A stretch of 33,002 nt of DNA, taken from NCBI GenBank assembly GCA_003164045.1, contig PLRU01000070.1, forward strand, positions 1-33,002, in the 5' to 3' direction. The DNA comes from Candidatus Lustribacter telmatis. GTDB lineage: Bacteria > Vulcanimicrobiota > Vulcanimicrobiia > Vulcanimicrobiales > Vulcanimicrobiaceae. Position numbers and translations under genes: made by a program. Under the pieces are notes generated by a model. It did no database searches and was not told the DNA's origin. It saw only the letters and a list, made by a program, of their open reading frames with translations. The stretch's first letter is position 1; each line of letters begins with the position of its first letter. Shown in pieces: positions 1-6,842 of this stretch.

Positions 1-25
1 ACTCTACCAATTGAGCTACCACCCT
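1..25 (-). tRNA. tRNA 5' end, probably tRNA-Trp (cut by window edge)
   Basis: On the minus strand the sequence reads AGGGTGG-TA-GCTC-AATTGGTA-GAGT, a complete 5' acceptor strand, U8/A9 and D-arm; the anticodon lies outside the window. The D-stem GCTC pairs with GAGT (one G-U pair). Identity as Trp is inferred from the common bacterial order rpmG, tRNA-Trp, secE, nusG and from the AGGG acceptor start. The tRNA class is solid; the amino acid is not proven. Confidence 0.7.
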
Positions 26-39
26 TGGCTGGGACAGGC

Positions 40-204
40 TTATTTCGTTTCCCGGTGGGGCTTGTGACAGCGGCAAAAGCGGCAGTACTTGCTCAGCTCG
101 AGCCGGTCGGTGGTGTTCTGTTTGTTTTTGAACGTGTTGTAGTTCCGGCGTTTGCACTCGGTGCACGCCATCGTTACCATCACGCGGTTTTCTTTCTTTG
201 CCAT
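40..204 (-). CDS. rpmG: 50S ribosomal protein L33
   Basis: The minus strand encodes a 54-residue protein starting [20 protein letters not shown] and ending PHRETK, the usual length and ending of bL33. Four cysteines (CTEC near residues 14-17 and CRFC near 42-45) form the zinc ribbon of the zinc-binding (C+) form. It belongs to the large ribosomal subunit. It sits 14 bases upstream of a tRNA 5' end in the same direction, the normal rpmG-trnW-secE-nusG arrangement. The gene is below 60 codons and easy to miss; the plus-strand frame over it is a shadow. Confidence 0.93.
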   Translation of the reverse strand: MAKKENRVMVTMACTECKRRNYNTFKNKQNTTDRLELSKYCRFCRCHKPHRETK

Positions 205-272
205 TCGTTCAATCCGTGAGGCGCAGAGCGCCGGACATAAAGAAAACGGGGCCGGGCCCGTTCCAGGACGTC

Positions 273-302
273 ATGATACCACACCGCTCCCAGGCAGGAC
301 AA
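273..302 (-). promoter_or_regulatory. candidate sigma-70 promoter for rpmG
   Basis: On the minus strand, TTGTCC (302-297) and TATCAT (278-273) are separated by 18 bases, about 70 bases upstream of the rpmG start. The match is moderate and unsupported by other data. It is divergent from the fluoride riboswitch leader. Confidence 0.45.
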
Positions 303-349
303 GGGCGTTGCCGACTGTGGTACGATAGCTTTGGTTCCCGAGGGAATCA

Positions 350-411
350 CGGCGGTGGGGTCCGCCGACGGCGCGTGCCGTGAACCGCCTGCCGGCCGAT
401 GACTCCTGGCG
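350..411 (+). ncRNA. fluoride riboswitch (crcB motif) aptamer
   Basis: The segment carries the conserved crcB-RNA pieces in order: GGCGGUGG ... UCCGCC (stem 351-355 with 362-366), a variable hairpin ACGGC/GCCGU (368-372 with 377-381), AACCGCC (383-389), and the hallmark GCCGAUGACUCCUGG (395-409, consensus GCUGAUGACUCCUAC). It lies about 55 bases upstream of DUF190-crcB, the standard fluoride-resistance genes. A weak -10 (TACGAT, 321-326) lies upstream. Fluoride binding should stabilise the aptamer and turn the downstream genes on. Confidence 0.92.
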
Positions 412-433
412 TCGCTCTGCGCCGGGATTTTTT
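404..433 (+). terminator. riboswitch-controlled intrinsic terminator
   Basis: TCCTGGCG (404-411) pairs with CGCCGGGA (420-427), an 8-bp stem with an 8-base loop, followed at once by six T residues (428-433). The 5' arm is the last conserved piece of the fluoride aptamer, so aptamer folding and terminator folding are mutually exclusive. This is the expected transcriptional ON-switch design. Confidence 0.85.
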
Positions 434-464
434 ACGCCCGGCGTCTCCTGTGAGGAACCCAACC

Positions 465-827
465 GTGCCCGAGAACCCCACCGCCGAATCCGAGCGTCCC
501 GCGCTCCGCCTGCGCGTCCACATCGGCGAGAGCGACCACACCGGCCACCAGCCGCTTTATACCGCGATCGTCGAGGCCGCCCGGAAGGCCGGACTTGCCG
601 GCGCCACCGTCTTCAAAGGCATCGAAGGCTACGGCGCCCACTCGATCGTCCACGCAGCACGTATCGTCGACTTGTCCGCGGACTTGCCGATCGTGGTCGA
701 GATCATCGACTCGGCAGAGGCAATTCGCGGTTTCTTGCCGGGGCTCACGGCCATGGTCGCCGATGGTCTGATCACGCTTGAGGACGTTCGGATCGTCTAC
801 CGCAGCGAAGGGCAGCCGCGCTCATGA
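465..827 (+). CDS. DUF190 family protein, fluoride-operon partner of CrcB
   Basis: This 120-residue protein has the DUF190 signatures: HIGESD near residue 20, PLYTAIVEAARKAGLAGATV, a glycine-rich G(I/Y)G turn, and LPIVVEIIDS followed by a helix ending in VRIVY. The family has a ferredoxin-like, PII-resembling fold and commonly accompanies CrcB in fluoride-responsive operons; its biochemical role is not established. I chose the GTG at 465 because GAGGA lies 8 bases upstream; the longer frame from 399 runs back through the terminator. The stop overlaps the crcB start by four bases (ATGA), implying coupled translation. It is controlled by the fluoride riboswitch. Confidence 0.88.
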   Translation: MPENPTAESERPALRLRVHIGESDHTGHQPLYTAIVEAARKAGLAGATVFKGIEGYGAHSIVHAARIVDLSADLPIVVEIIDSAEAIRGFLPGLTAMVADGLITLEDVRIVYRSEGQPRS

Positions 828-1216
828 TCGACATGCGGGTCATTGCCGCCGTGGGCCTCGGCGCCGCGCTGGGCGGCATCTTCCGGCTGTTGGTCACGCA
901 GTTGGTCGTCGCGCGCGCCGGCGCCGGCTACGGCTTCTACGCGACCCTGTTTATTAATGTCAGCGGCTCGTTCCTGATCGGCGTCGTCATCGAAATGGCC
1001 CAGACACGCGCCAACGTCTCGCCGCTCTGGCGCTACTTCCTCGCCACCGGGGTCCTCGGCGGCTACACGACCTTCTCGACGTTCTCGTTCGAAGCGCTCT
1101 CCTTGGCCACCGGCGGACTCGGCCTCACCTCGCTCTTCTACGTCGCCGGCAGCGTCGTGCTGGGCATCGCCGGAGCGTTCGGGGGCATCGTCACTGCCCG
1201 CGCGCTCGCGCCGTAA
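824..1216 (+). CDS. crcB: fluoride exporter CrcB/Fluc
   Basis: A 130-residue, four-helix membrane protein of the usual Fluc length. Family signatures are visible: an N-terminal GLGAALGGIFR, the FINVSGSF motif in TM2 (residues 42-49) with the conserved Asn, and GGYTTFSTFSFE in TM3 (residues 86-97) with the Thr/Phe pore residues. Fluc proteins form antiparallel dimers in the inner membrane and let fluoride leak out down its gradient. The gene starts inside the DUF190 stop and is followed after three bases by a small CPXCG gene. Regulation by the upstream fluoride riboswitch is strongly implied. Confidence 0.95.
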   Translation: MIDMRVIAAVGLGAALGGIFRLLVTQLVVARAGAGYGFYATLFINVSGSFLIGVVIEMAQTRANVSPLWRYFLATGVLGGYTTFSTFSFEALSLATGGLGLTSLFYVAGSVVLGIAGAFGGIVTARALAP

Positions 1217-1219
1217 CCG

Positions 1220-1411
1220 GTGCCGCTCGACCTCGACGTTCTCTACAGTTGTCCGTCGTGCGGCGAAGAGAACGCGATCGGCGTCGATCCGACGGGCGGA
1301 CGGCGCCAGCACGTCGTTGAGGATTGTCCGGTCTGTTGCCGTCCGCTCGTGTTCGATGTCGTCATCGATCGCGACGGCGACGCGCTCATCGAACGCGTGG
1401 AGTGCGAGTAG
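1220..1411 (+). CDS. CPXCG-motif cysteine-rich small protein
   Basis: This 63-residue protein has CPSCGEEN near residues 11-18 and CPVCCRPL near residues 36-43, the two-knuckle pattern of the CPXCG family (likely a zinc ribbon), then an acidic beta-rich tail. Function is not known. It starts with GTG three bases after crcB, so it is probably the last gene of the riboswitch-controlled transcript; a role in fluoride resistance is only guilt by association. A minus-strand tRNA begins 10 bases beyond its stop. Confidence 0.75.
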   Translation: MPLDLDVLYSCPSCGEENAIGVDPTGGRRQHVVEDCPVCCRPLVFDVVIDRDGDALIERVECE

Positions 1412-1421
1412 TAAAACCGAG

Positions 1422-1499
1422 TGGTGCGACCGGTCAGAATCGAACTGACAACCTTGGCCTTAGGAGTGCCCTGCTCTATCCAGATTGAGCTACGGCCGC
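1422..1499 (-). tRNA. tRNA-Arg (anticodon CCT)
   Basis: The minus strand shows acceptor GCGGCCG (1499-1493) pairing with CGGTCGC, D-arm GCTC...GAGC, T-arm GTCAG-TTCGATT-CTGAC, discriminator A and an encoded CCA. The anticodon loop is CTCCTAA, giving CCT (Arg, reads AGG). The anticodon stem is imperfect, with A-G at the loop-closing position and G-A at the outer position around three good pairs. The acceptor and T stems are complete, so the gene is probably functional. Confidence 0.87.
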
Positions 1500-1562
1500 A
1501 TACTCCAGCGGTGCGGTTCGCGAACGGGAAGGAGACCTCCCGGAACGAAGCCCACGGCTGCC

Positions 1563-3086
1563 ATGATGCCGACGAAGACGCAGCACATCCCGCCGATGAG
1601 CACGACGCCCGACGGATTTTCGATCGAGCGCGATCTGCCCACGCGGTTTGCCGCCTTCTATAAGCCGCTACACGATGCGTTCACCGCGCGCCAGCAGCAA
1701 ATCATCAAGGACCGCAAGGCGGCGCTGAAGGCATCGCTCGAGGGCAAGCGTCCCGATTATCTACCGCCCTCGGAAGCCAACGGCGAATGGCACATCGAGT
1801 TACCCGCGTGGTGTGCCGATCAGCGCAATCAGATGACCGGCCCGGCCGACGATCACGAACTCGTCGTGAAGATGCTCAACTCGGGCGCGCCGGGCGTGAT
1901 GATCGACCTCGAAGATTCCATGGCGAACGTCTTCTCGCACACGCTCAAGGGCATCGATAACGCGGTTGCAGCATACTACGGCGATCTCACGTACGTGGAC
2001 GCGAAACGCGGCGGCAATGTCGTGGGCATCAACGACAGCCCGACGGTGCTCTGGACGCGCGTGCGCGGTTTGCATCTCTCGCAAGCCGGTGTGTACAAAG
2101 ACCTGACGTCGGCGTCGCTGTTCGATCTGGCGCTGCTCGCGTATAAGATCGACTTCTCGCGACTCAAGCATCCGCTTGCGATTTACATCCCGAAGAGCGA
2201 ATCGGCCGGCGAGGCACTGTGGTGGCGCGACGTGCTGGCGGCGGTCGCGACCGCGAAAGGCCAGCCGGCGAACGCGATCAAGTGCATGGCCCTCGTCGAA
2301 TCGCATCCGTTTGCCTATCAGATGGAAGAGTTTGCCTACACGCTGCGCGACCATATCCTCGGACTCAATCTCGGGCGCTGGGATTACATGGCGAGCCTGA
2401 TCCACTTCAACCTCGACGACGCGAAGTGGGTGCTGCCGGATCGCAACACGATCCCGACCGACGTGCCGTTCTTTCAAGCGCTGCGCGAGAGCATTCCCGA
2501 AGTGTGCCACTCGCACGGCATGCTCGCCATCGGCGGCATGACGGCGATCTTTCCGGACCGCGCAAATGCGGAGTTCAACAAACTCGCGCTCGAGAATCTC
2601 GAACGCGATAAGAAAAACGAGTCGGCGTGTTTGTTCGACGGTGCGTGGACCGGACATCCGGACCAGAACACGATCGCGGTCGAGCAGTTTCCCAATCCGA
2701 ATCAAGGCTTTGCGCGCAAGCCCGGTGCGAACAAGCAGCCGGATCTGCGGCCGTCGATCGAGGGCGTGGGCACGCGCTCGCCCAACGGCACGCGCGCCGC
2801 GGTGCGCACGGTGATCCGCTATCGCCACGGCTATCTGATGGGCCGCGGCGCCTCACTGCTCGACGGCTATATGGAAGATCTGGCAACCGACCGCATCTAC
2901 CGCTTGATGATCGCGCAGCGGTATCTGCACGGGATGCATACGGCCGCCGACGTTTCGCGTTTCTTTGATGAAGAACTGGCGCGGCTACTGGTCGATCCGG
3001 CGAACGCGAAAGAATCGAAAGTGTTCCGCGAGGCGCGCCGCCAGAGCGAAGAGATGATCCGTCAGGGGTTCCACGACCCAGTTTAG
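1563..3086 (+). CDS. aceB: malate synthase (glyoxylate shunt)
   Basis: Condenses glyoxylate with acetyl-CoA to give malate. The protein (507 residues from the ATG at 1563) resembles malate synthase A: MIDLEDSMANVF near residue 115 (family DFEDA-like acidic metal site), ALVESHPFAYQMEEF, the strongly conserved LNLGRWDYMASLI motif, and HGMLAIGGMTAIFP, followed by a C-terminal helical domain ending with ARLLVDPANAKESKVF. The open frame extends upstream into tRNA-Arg, which cannot be coding; ATG codons at 1563, 1566 and 1596 are all possible and none has a well-spaced Shine-Dalgarno (AAGGAGA at 1529-1535 is too far). No isocitrate lyase of the shunt type is visible in the window. Confidence 0.85.
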   Translation: MMPTKTQHIPPMSTTPDGFSIERDLPTRFAAFYKPLHDAFTARQQQIIKDRKAALKASLEGKRPDYLPPSEANGEWHIELPAWCADQRNQMTGPADDHELVVKMLNSGAPGVMIDLEDSMANVFSHTLKGIDNAVAAYYGDLTYVDAKRGGNVVGINDSPTVLWTRVRGLHLSQAGVYKDLTSASLFDLALLAYKIDFSRLKHPLAIYIPKSESAGEALWWRDVLAAVATAKGQPANAIKCMALVESHPFAYQMEEFAYTLRDHILGLNLGRWDYMASLIHFNLDDAKWVLPDRNTIPTDVPFFQALRESIPEVCHSHGMLAIGGMTAIFPDRANAEFNKLALENLERDKKNESACLFDGAWTGHPDQNTIAVEQFPNPNQGFARKPGANKQPDLRPSIEGVGTRSPNGTRAAVRTVIRYRHGYLMGRGASLLDGYMEDLATDRIYRLMIAQRYLHGMHTAADVSRFFDEELARLLVDPANAKESKVFREARRQSEEMIRQGFHDPV

Positions 3087-3109
3087 TGCATTCGCTTCAA
3101 GCGAATGCA
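3087..3109. repeat. 23-base perfect palindrome after aceB
   Basis: TGCATTCGCTT, a single C, then AAGCGAATGCA form a perfect inverted repeat beginning at the base after the malate synthase stop. As RNA it folds into a 9-bp stem with a UUCAA loop. There is no U-tract on either side, so it is at most a Rho-assisted or mRNA-stabilising hairpin between convergent genes, or a protein-binding site. Confidence 0.75.
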
Positions 3110-3165
3110 TCGCGTTCGGGTCCTCGCGGTTTTCGCTACGGAGTGTTTCCCGGGACCCGAGCCGC

Positions 3166-4407
3166 CTAGGCGATGATCGTGCCGCGGACTTCGCCGAAAT
3201 CGATGCGGGTGGGGCCGGTGCCGGCCCAGCCGTGCAGCGCGATCGTATCGCCGTTTTCGAGGAACGTGCGCGTTTCGCCGGACGGGAGCGGGATCGGGTT
3301 TGCGCCGCGCCAGCTGAGTTCGATCAAGCTGCCGTAGGTGCCGGGTTCGTGGCCGGAGATCGTGCCGGTGCCGAACAGGTCGCCGGCGCGGACGCGCGAG
3401 CCGTTGGAGGTCATGTGCGCGAACTGCTGCGCGACGTTCCAGTACATCTCGCGGAAATTCGTGGTGGAGATGACGGCGGGCGCGATGTCTTGCTCGCGCA
3501 TGTTCTGGGTTTGCAGTAGGATCTCGAGCGAGATGTCGTAGGCGTAGTTTTCGCGCACGCGCAGATGCGGCAGCGGCTCGGGGTCGAGGACGCGATTCGC
3601 GACGCGATACGGTTCGAGCGCGTCGAGTGAGACGAGCCATGGGGAGATCGACGTGGCGAACGATTTGGCGAGGAACGGGCCCAGCGGCACATATTCCCAG
3701 GCTTGGATATCGCGCGCGCTCCAGTCGTTGAGCAGCACGTAGCCGTAGACGTGATCGCGCACGTTGTCGGCGGCGATCGACTCGCCCATCTTGTTGCCGG
3801 GGCCCGTGACGAACGCCATTTCGAGCTCGATGTCCAGCATTTGCGATGGGCCGAGGGTGGGCGCCGGCGCGTCGGGCGCCTTGCGCTGGCCGTGCGGACG
3901 GCGGATTGGGGTGTCGCTGACGACGATCGAACTTGCGCGGCCGTGATAGCCGACTGGGAGATATTTGTAATTCGGCTGGAGCGGCTCGGAGCCTGGGCGC
4001 AAGATTTTGCCGAGATTGATGGCGTGTTCGATGCCGGAGAAAAAGTCGACGTAGTCCTGAACGTCGATCGGCATGTGCATCGTCACCGCATCGCGCGGCA
4101 CCAAAGCGCGCATCACCGCGTCGCGTTCGTCGCCCGTAGCTGTTTCACCGAAGAGTCGCTGCAGCGTCGCGCGAAGCGAACGCCACGCGCCTGGACCGTG
4201 CGCAAGGAATGCATTGAGGGAGCGTGCGTCGAGCAACGTCTCGTCGTCGATGAGGCGCTCGCGGATCAGCATCGACAGATCGACAACGGACGGCCCGATA
4301 GCGACGCCGGATCGCGGAGCGTCATCCGTGGCGAAGATGCCGAGCGGCAGGTTCTCTAGCCCGAAGCCGCTGCCGTCTGCGCCAGCGATCCACGAAGAGA
4401 TTGTCAT
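3166..4407 (-). CDS. fahA: fumarylacetoacetase
   Basis: Hydrolyses 4-fumarylacetoacetate to fumarate and acetoacetate, the last step of tyrosine/homogentisate breakdown. The 413-residue protein has the N-terminal SH3-like domain (FGLENLPLGIF near residue 14) and the FAH catalytic domain: IDVQDYVDFFSGIEHA with the metal-binding Asp, YLPVGYHGRASSIV with the catalytic His, LDIELEMAFVTGPGN, VLLNDWSARDIQAWEYVPLGPF and the C-terminal GTGTISGHEPGTYGSLIELSWRG. Length is normal. The ATG at 4407 has AGGGAA just upstream; the longer frame runs back into the tRNA-Thr terminator. No hmgA or maiA is adjacent, so it stands alone here. Confidence 0.95.
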   Translation of the reverse strand: MTISSWIAGADGSGFGLENLPLGIFATDDAPRSGVAIGPSVVDLSMLIRERLIDDETLLDARSLNAFLAHGPGAWRSLRATLQRLFGETATGDERDAVMRALVPRDAVTMHMPIDVQDYVDFFSGIEHAINLGKILRPGSEPLQPNYKYLPVGYHGRASSIVVSDTPIRRPHGQRKAPDAPAPTLGPSQMLDIELEMAFVTGPGNKMGESIAADNVRDHVYGYVLLNDWSARDIQAWEYVPLGPFLAKSFATSISPWLVSLDALEPYRVANRVLDPEPLPHLRVRENYAYDISLEILLQTQNMREQDIAPAVISTTNFREMYWNVAQQFAHMTSNGSRVRAGDLFGTGTISGHEPGTYGSLIELSWRGANPIPLPSGETRTFLENGDTIALHGWAGTGPTRIDFGEVRGTIIA

Positions 4408-4429
4408 GCGATTCCCTACGGGCCACGAC

Positions 4430-4459
4430 AAAAAGACCCCTCGCTTGCGGAAGGGTCTT
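4430..4459 (-). terminator. intrinsic terminator of tRNA-Thr
   Basis: On the minus strand, AAGACCC (4459-4453) pairs with GGGTCT (4439-4434) around an inner partly paired CCGC/GCGA segment, followed by TTTTT (4434-4430). It sits 9 bases past the tRNA-Thr CCA end and 23 bases before the fumarylacetoacetase start, so the two are probably separate transcripts. Confidence 0.8.
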
Positions 4460-4467
4460 CTGTTCTC

Positions 4468-4542
4468 TGGAGCTGGCGGCGAGGATTGAACTCGCGGTCT
4501 CCGCATTACCAATGCGGTGCATTACCACTATGCTACGCCAGC
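4468..4542 (-). tRNA. tRNA-Thr (anticodon GGT)
   Basis: The minus strand reads acceptor GCTGGCG (4542-4536) pairing with CGCCAGC, anticodon stem CCGCA/TGCGG with loop TTGGTAA (GGT), T-arm GCGAG-TTCAATC-CTCGC, discriminator T and encoded CCA. All stems are intact. Its first 10 bases are also the last codons and stop of the upstream nuclease gene. Confidence 0.95.
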
Positions 4543-5024
4543 TTATACCGACTGGCCCACCGGATATTTCGGTCTTGCCGATTAGCGGTGGGTGCGACCC
4601 GCAGATGCATATACGAGTCGACGATGTCCGATTCTGGAACGAGATACACCTCGCCTGTCTGGGGACAAAAGACGCCGATATACTCGATTTCACCACTGTA
4701 GGAGCGAGGGGCCCCGCCGCAATGGGTGTGAGAACTACAACAAGAAACCCGGATAGCTCCTGATGTCAGCTTGCCCGTCTTCACTTGAACACGCGACAGC
4801 GTCCGCCCATCATCGATGATCAGGTCATAACGATGGGAATCTCCGAGCGGCTTCGACACGATAAAACCGACACGGGCAAGCGCAATGGCGACCTCGAGCT
4901 CGGAAAGATCACCAATTGCCTTTGTGTTGCGCTTTGTCTTCGGAGCGATCGGCGTCGTCAATGACAACGTTGCTTCTTCGGCATCGTCAGGCGGGAACAA
5001 AAATGAAACGCTCATCCATAACAT
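4533..5024 (-). CDS. PD-(D/E)XK endonuclease of the intron-associated type
   Basis: A roughly 163-residue protein whose core reads GDLSELEVAIALARVGF, then HRYDLIIDDG and RVQVKTGKL: the Glu, Asp and Q-x-K arrangement of PD-(D/E)XK nucleases, closest in my recognition to the group I intron-associated family (PDDEXK_5). These usually act as homing or site-specific endonucleases. I see no intron structure here. The last codons (Leu-Ala-stop) lie inside the 5' end of tRNA-Thr on the same strand. The start is uncertain: TTG 5045, ATG 5024 and ATG 5015 all fit and none has a clear ribosome site. GC at third positions is clearly lower than in flanking genes, suggesting transfer. Confidence 0.72.
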   Translation of the reverse strand: MLWMSVSFLFPPDDAEEATLSLTTPIAPKTKRNTKAIGDLSELEVAIALARVGFIVSKPLGDSHRYDLIIDDGRTLSRVQVKTGKLTSGAIRVSCCSSHTHCGGAPRSYSGEIEYIGVFCPQTGEVYLVPESDIVDSYMHLRVAPTANRQDRNIRWASRYKLA

Positions 5025-5110
5025 GATCTCAAATCGTGGTGCCAACTGGGTGGCACATCAATATCGTTTTGCTTTAGCGTTGCACCAGCCTGCCTGATCG
5101 CTTGCCGACA

Positions 5111-5818
5111 CTAGTATATCAACGACGCGACAAACGCTTCTTTCGAGGCTTTATAACACTCGCATGCGATGCCTTCCAGGACGACGGCGTCAACGAAAGT
5201 GACAACGCCTCGACTATAGTCGATGGCTCCCATCTGATGGAGTTGGTCCGCGGCCTCCGTGACGCTCGCACGCCGTACGCCGAGCATGATGGCCAAGAAT
5301 TCGTGCGTCAGGCTGAATTGCGGTTTGCCGACTCGATCTGCCGTCATCGCGATCCACCGGGCACACCGTTCGAGCACGCTGTGCATCGCATTGCACACCG
5401 TAAACTGTTGCGAGCTGAACAATGTTGCGCGCACACTAGAACGCATCAAGCGCGCGAACGTTACGCTCGTGTCCATGCGCCCCACGAAGCATTCGATGCT
5501 CATGCGTCCCACGAGCCCCTGCACTTGACAGAACGACGTACGAGAGGAAGATAAGGAACCGAGCGCGGCCTCGGATTCGACGAAACTCTCGCGACCGACG
5601 GTTCCGACCTCAACAGTGTCACCATTCATCAGCAACGCGACAACGGAGACTAGGGCGTCAATAGGAAAATCGACGTAGGTAATGGCTCGGCCAATTGAAT
5701 GCGTGGACTGATGTGCTTTCAAGGGCACGATCGTAAGATCGTGCTCAAGGTTGACCATGTCACAAGCCGGCAGCGCATCCAGCAGGCGATTCCCCGAAGA
5801 ATAGAAGACGGCGCTCAC
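5111..5818 (-). CDS. Crp/Fnr-family transcriptional regulator (downstream copy)
   Basis: A regulator of about 235 residues with an N-terminal cyclic-nucleotide-type beta barrel (FPIDALVSVVALLMNGDTVEVGTVGRE) and a C-terminal winged helix (SLTHEFLAIMLGVRRASVTEAA) ending ACECY, a hallmark of one Crp subfamily. The glycine-rich phosphate-binding cassette of true cAMP receptors is not seen, so the ligand is unknown. It starts eight bases after the stop of a paralogous regulator, at GTG 5818 with AGAGG unusually close; the frame is open to 5881. Codon use is less GC-rich than the catabolic genes. The two copies probably form one transcript. Confidence 0.85.
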   Translation of the reverse strand: MSAVFYSSGNRLLDALPACDMVNLEHDLTIVPLKAHQSTHSIGRAITYVDFPIDALVSVVALLMNGDTVEVGTVGRESFVESEAALGSLSSSRTSFCQVQGLVGRMSIECFVGRMDTSVTFARLMRSSVRATLFSSQQFTVCNAMHSVLERCARWIAMTADRVGKPQFSLTHEFLAIMLGVRRASVTEAADQLHQMGAIDYSRGVVTFVDAVVLEGIACECYKASKEAFVASLIY

Positions 5819-5825
5819 GGCCTCT

Positions 5826-6701
5826 CTATAGTAAGAATTCCCGGTCGGGGGAATTTTCGAAGCGCAAACCCTTAGCACCAAAAGTTTTTTTCGTCGGCGC
5901 CACCCTCACAGTCTTTGGAGTCGCGGTCTTCTCCCTCGCGCCAGGCATTGCTCGCAGCAATCCGCCGAATTGGCTACGAGCGACCTCATAGCACTCGCAC
6001 GACGCGGCTTCAAGGCCAGGTCGGTCGAGGATGGTAATCATCCCACGGGTGTATCGTATAAGGCCCGCGTGTTGTAACGTCCCCGCGGCAATGGCCACAC
6101 CGGATTGACCGGTGCCCAGCATCATGGCGAGAAATTCCTGAGTCAGCGGTATCGCATCGAGGTCCATCCGATCGCGCGTCATCAAAAGCCACCGGGCGCA
6201 TCGTTCGTAAATCGTATGCAGTCGATTACATGCGGCGAGCTGCCCGAGCATGTTGACATACGCTTGCAGATAGCGATCAAGCAGTTGGCGAAACCCCGGA
6301 TCGCTTGCGGCCAGTTCACGAAACAAATCGGCGGGAATCCTGATTGCGCTGCCGCGGACTTGGCAATAGCACACATTCGCGGTGCTCGAGGCACCCATGA
6401 GCAACGGGAAGGCCGACATCCCTTCTCGACCGATCGTCCCGACTTCAATCTGGCTACCGTTTCTCATTCGCGCGACAACCGACAGAACGCAATCGACCGG
6501 AAAGTAGACGTCGTTAATCTGCTGTTCTGCTTCGTAAATCTTCTGTCGCAGTGCAACGCGCACAAGGGCGCCGCGTTCGAGAATTCTTGCGGCGCTCGAT
6601 TCGGCAAGTGCGTGGAGAATGGCATTCTGCCCAATCGAGGGCAGGGTGACCGGCTGATCATCCCGTGAGGTCTTCTTCAAACGTCCCGCCAAAGCAAGCA
6701 A
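5826..6701 (-). CDS. Crp/Fnr-family transcriptional regulator (upstream copy)
   Basis: Up to 291 residues, aligned over its length with the next gene: FPVDCVLSVVARMRNGSQIEVGTIGREG in the effector barrel, YERCARWLLMTRDR in the dimer helix, PLTQEFLAMMLGTGQSGVAIAA in the helix-turn-helix, and a CECY motif. The recognition helix has lost the Arg-Arg of its neighbour (GQSG versus RRAS), so it likely reads a different site or binds DNA poorly. It also has a basic C-terminal extension of about 40 residues rich in Lys, Thr and Pro. The start is uncertain: TTG 6701 is the first possible codon and TTG 6680 is an alternative. The effector is unknown. Confidence 0.83.
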   Translation of the reverse strand: MLALAGRLKKTSRDDQPVTLPSIGQNAILHALAESSAARILERGALVRVALRQKIYEAEQQINDVYFPVDCVLSVVARMRNGSQIEVGTIGREGMSAFPLLMGASSTANVCYCQVRGSAIRIPADLFRELAASDPGFRQLLDRYLQAYVNMLGQLAACNRLHTIYERCARWLLMTRDRMDLDAIPLTQEFLAMMLGTGQSGVAIAAGTLQHAGLIRYTRGMITILDRPGLEAASCECYEVARSQFGGLLRAMPGAREKTATPKTVRVAPTKKTFGAKGLRFENSPDREFLL

Positions 6702-6746
6702 TCACTGCATACAGTTGGCTCACATAGTACCGTTCCTCAGCCGTGG

Positions 6747-6776
6747 TATCTAGTTGATTCTGATAGAACAGCTCAA
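6747..6776 (-). promoter_or_regulatory. candidate promoter for the crp pair
   Basis: On the minus strand, TTGAGC (6776-6771) and TAGATA (6752-6747) are separated by 18 bases, roughly 45 bases upstream of the first possible regulator start. A GAGGA follows (near 6738-6734) that better serves a 21-codon GTG frame (6723-6658) than the regulator itself. Confidence 0.4.
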
Positions 6777-6842
6777 TCGGAGCGCGGAGGGCCGCCACGG
6801 CGGGTGTGAGAGCTGCAACGCGAGACCGGATGGCGCCTGGGG

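Noticed and set aside
1485-1562. N-terminal extension of malate synthase into tRNA-Arg
   Set aside because: The first codons lie inside the tRNA and match no malate synthase; internal ATGs are preferred.
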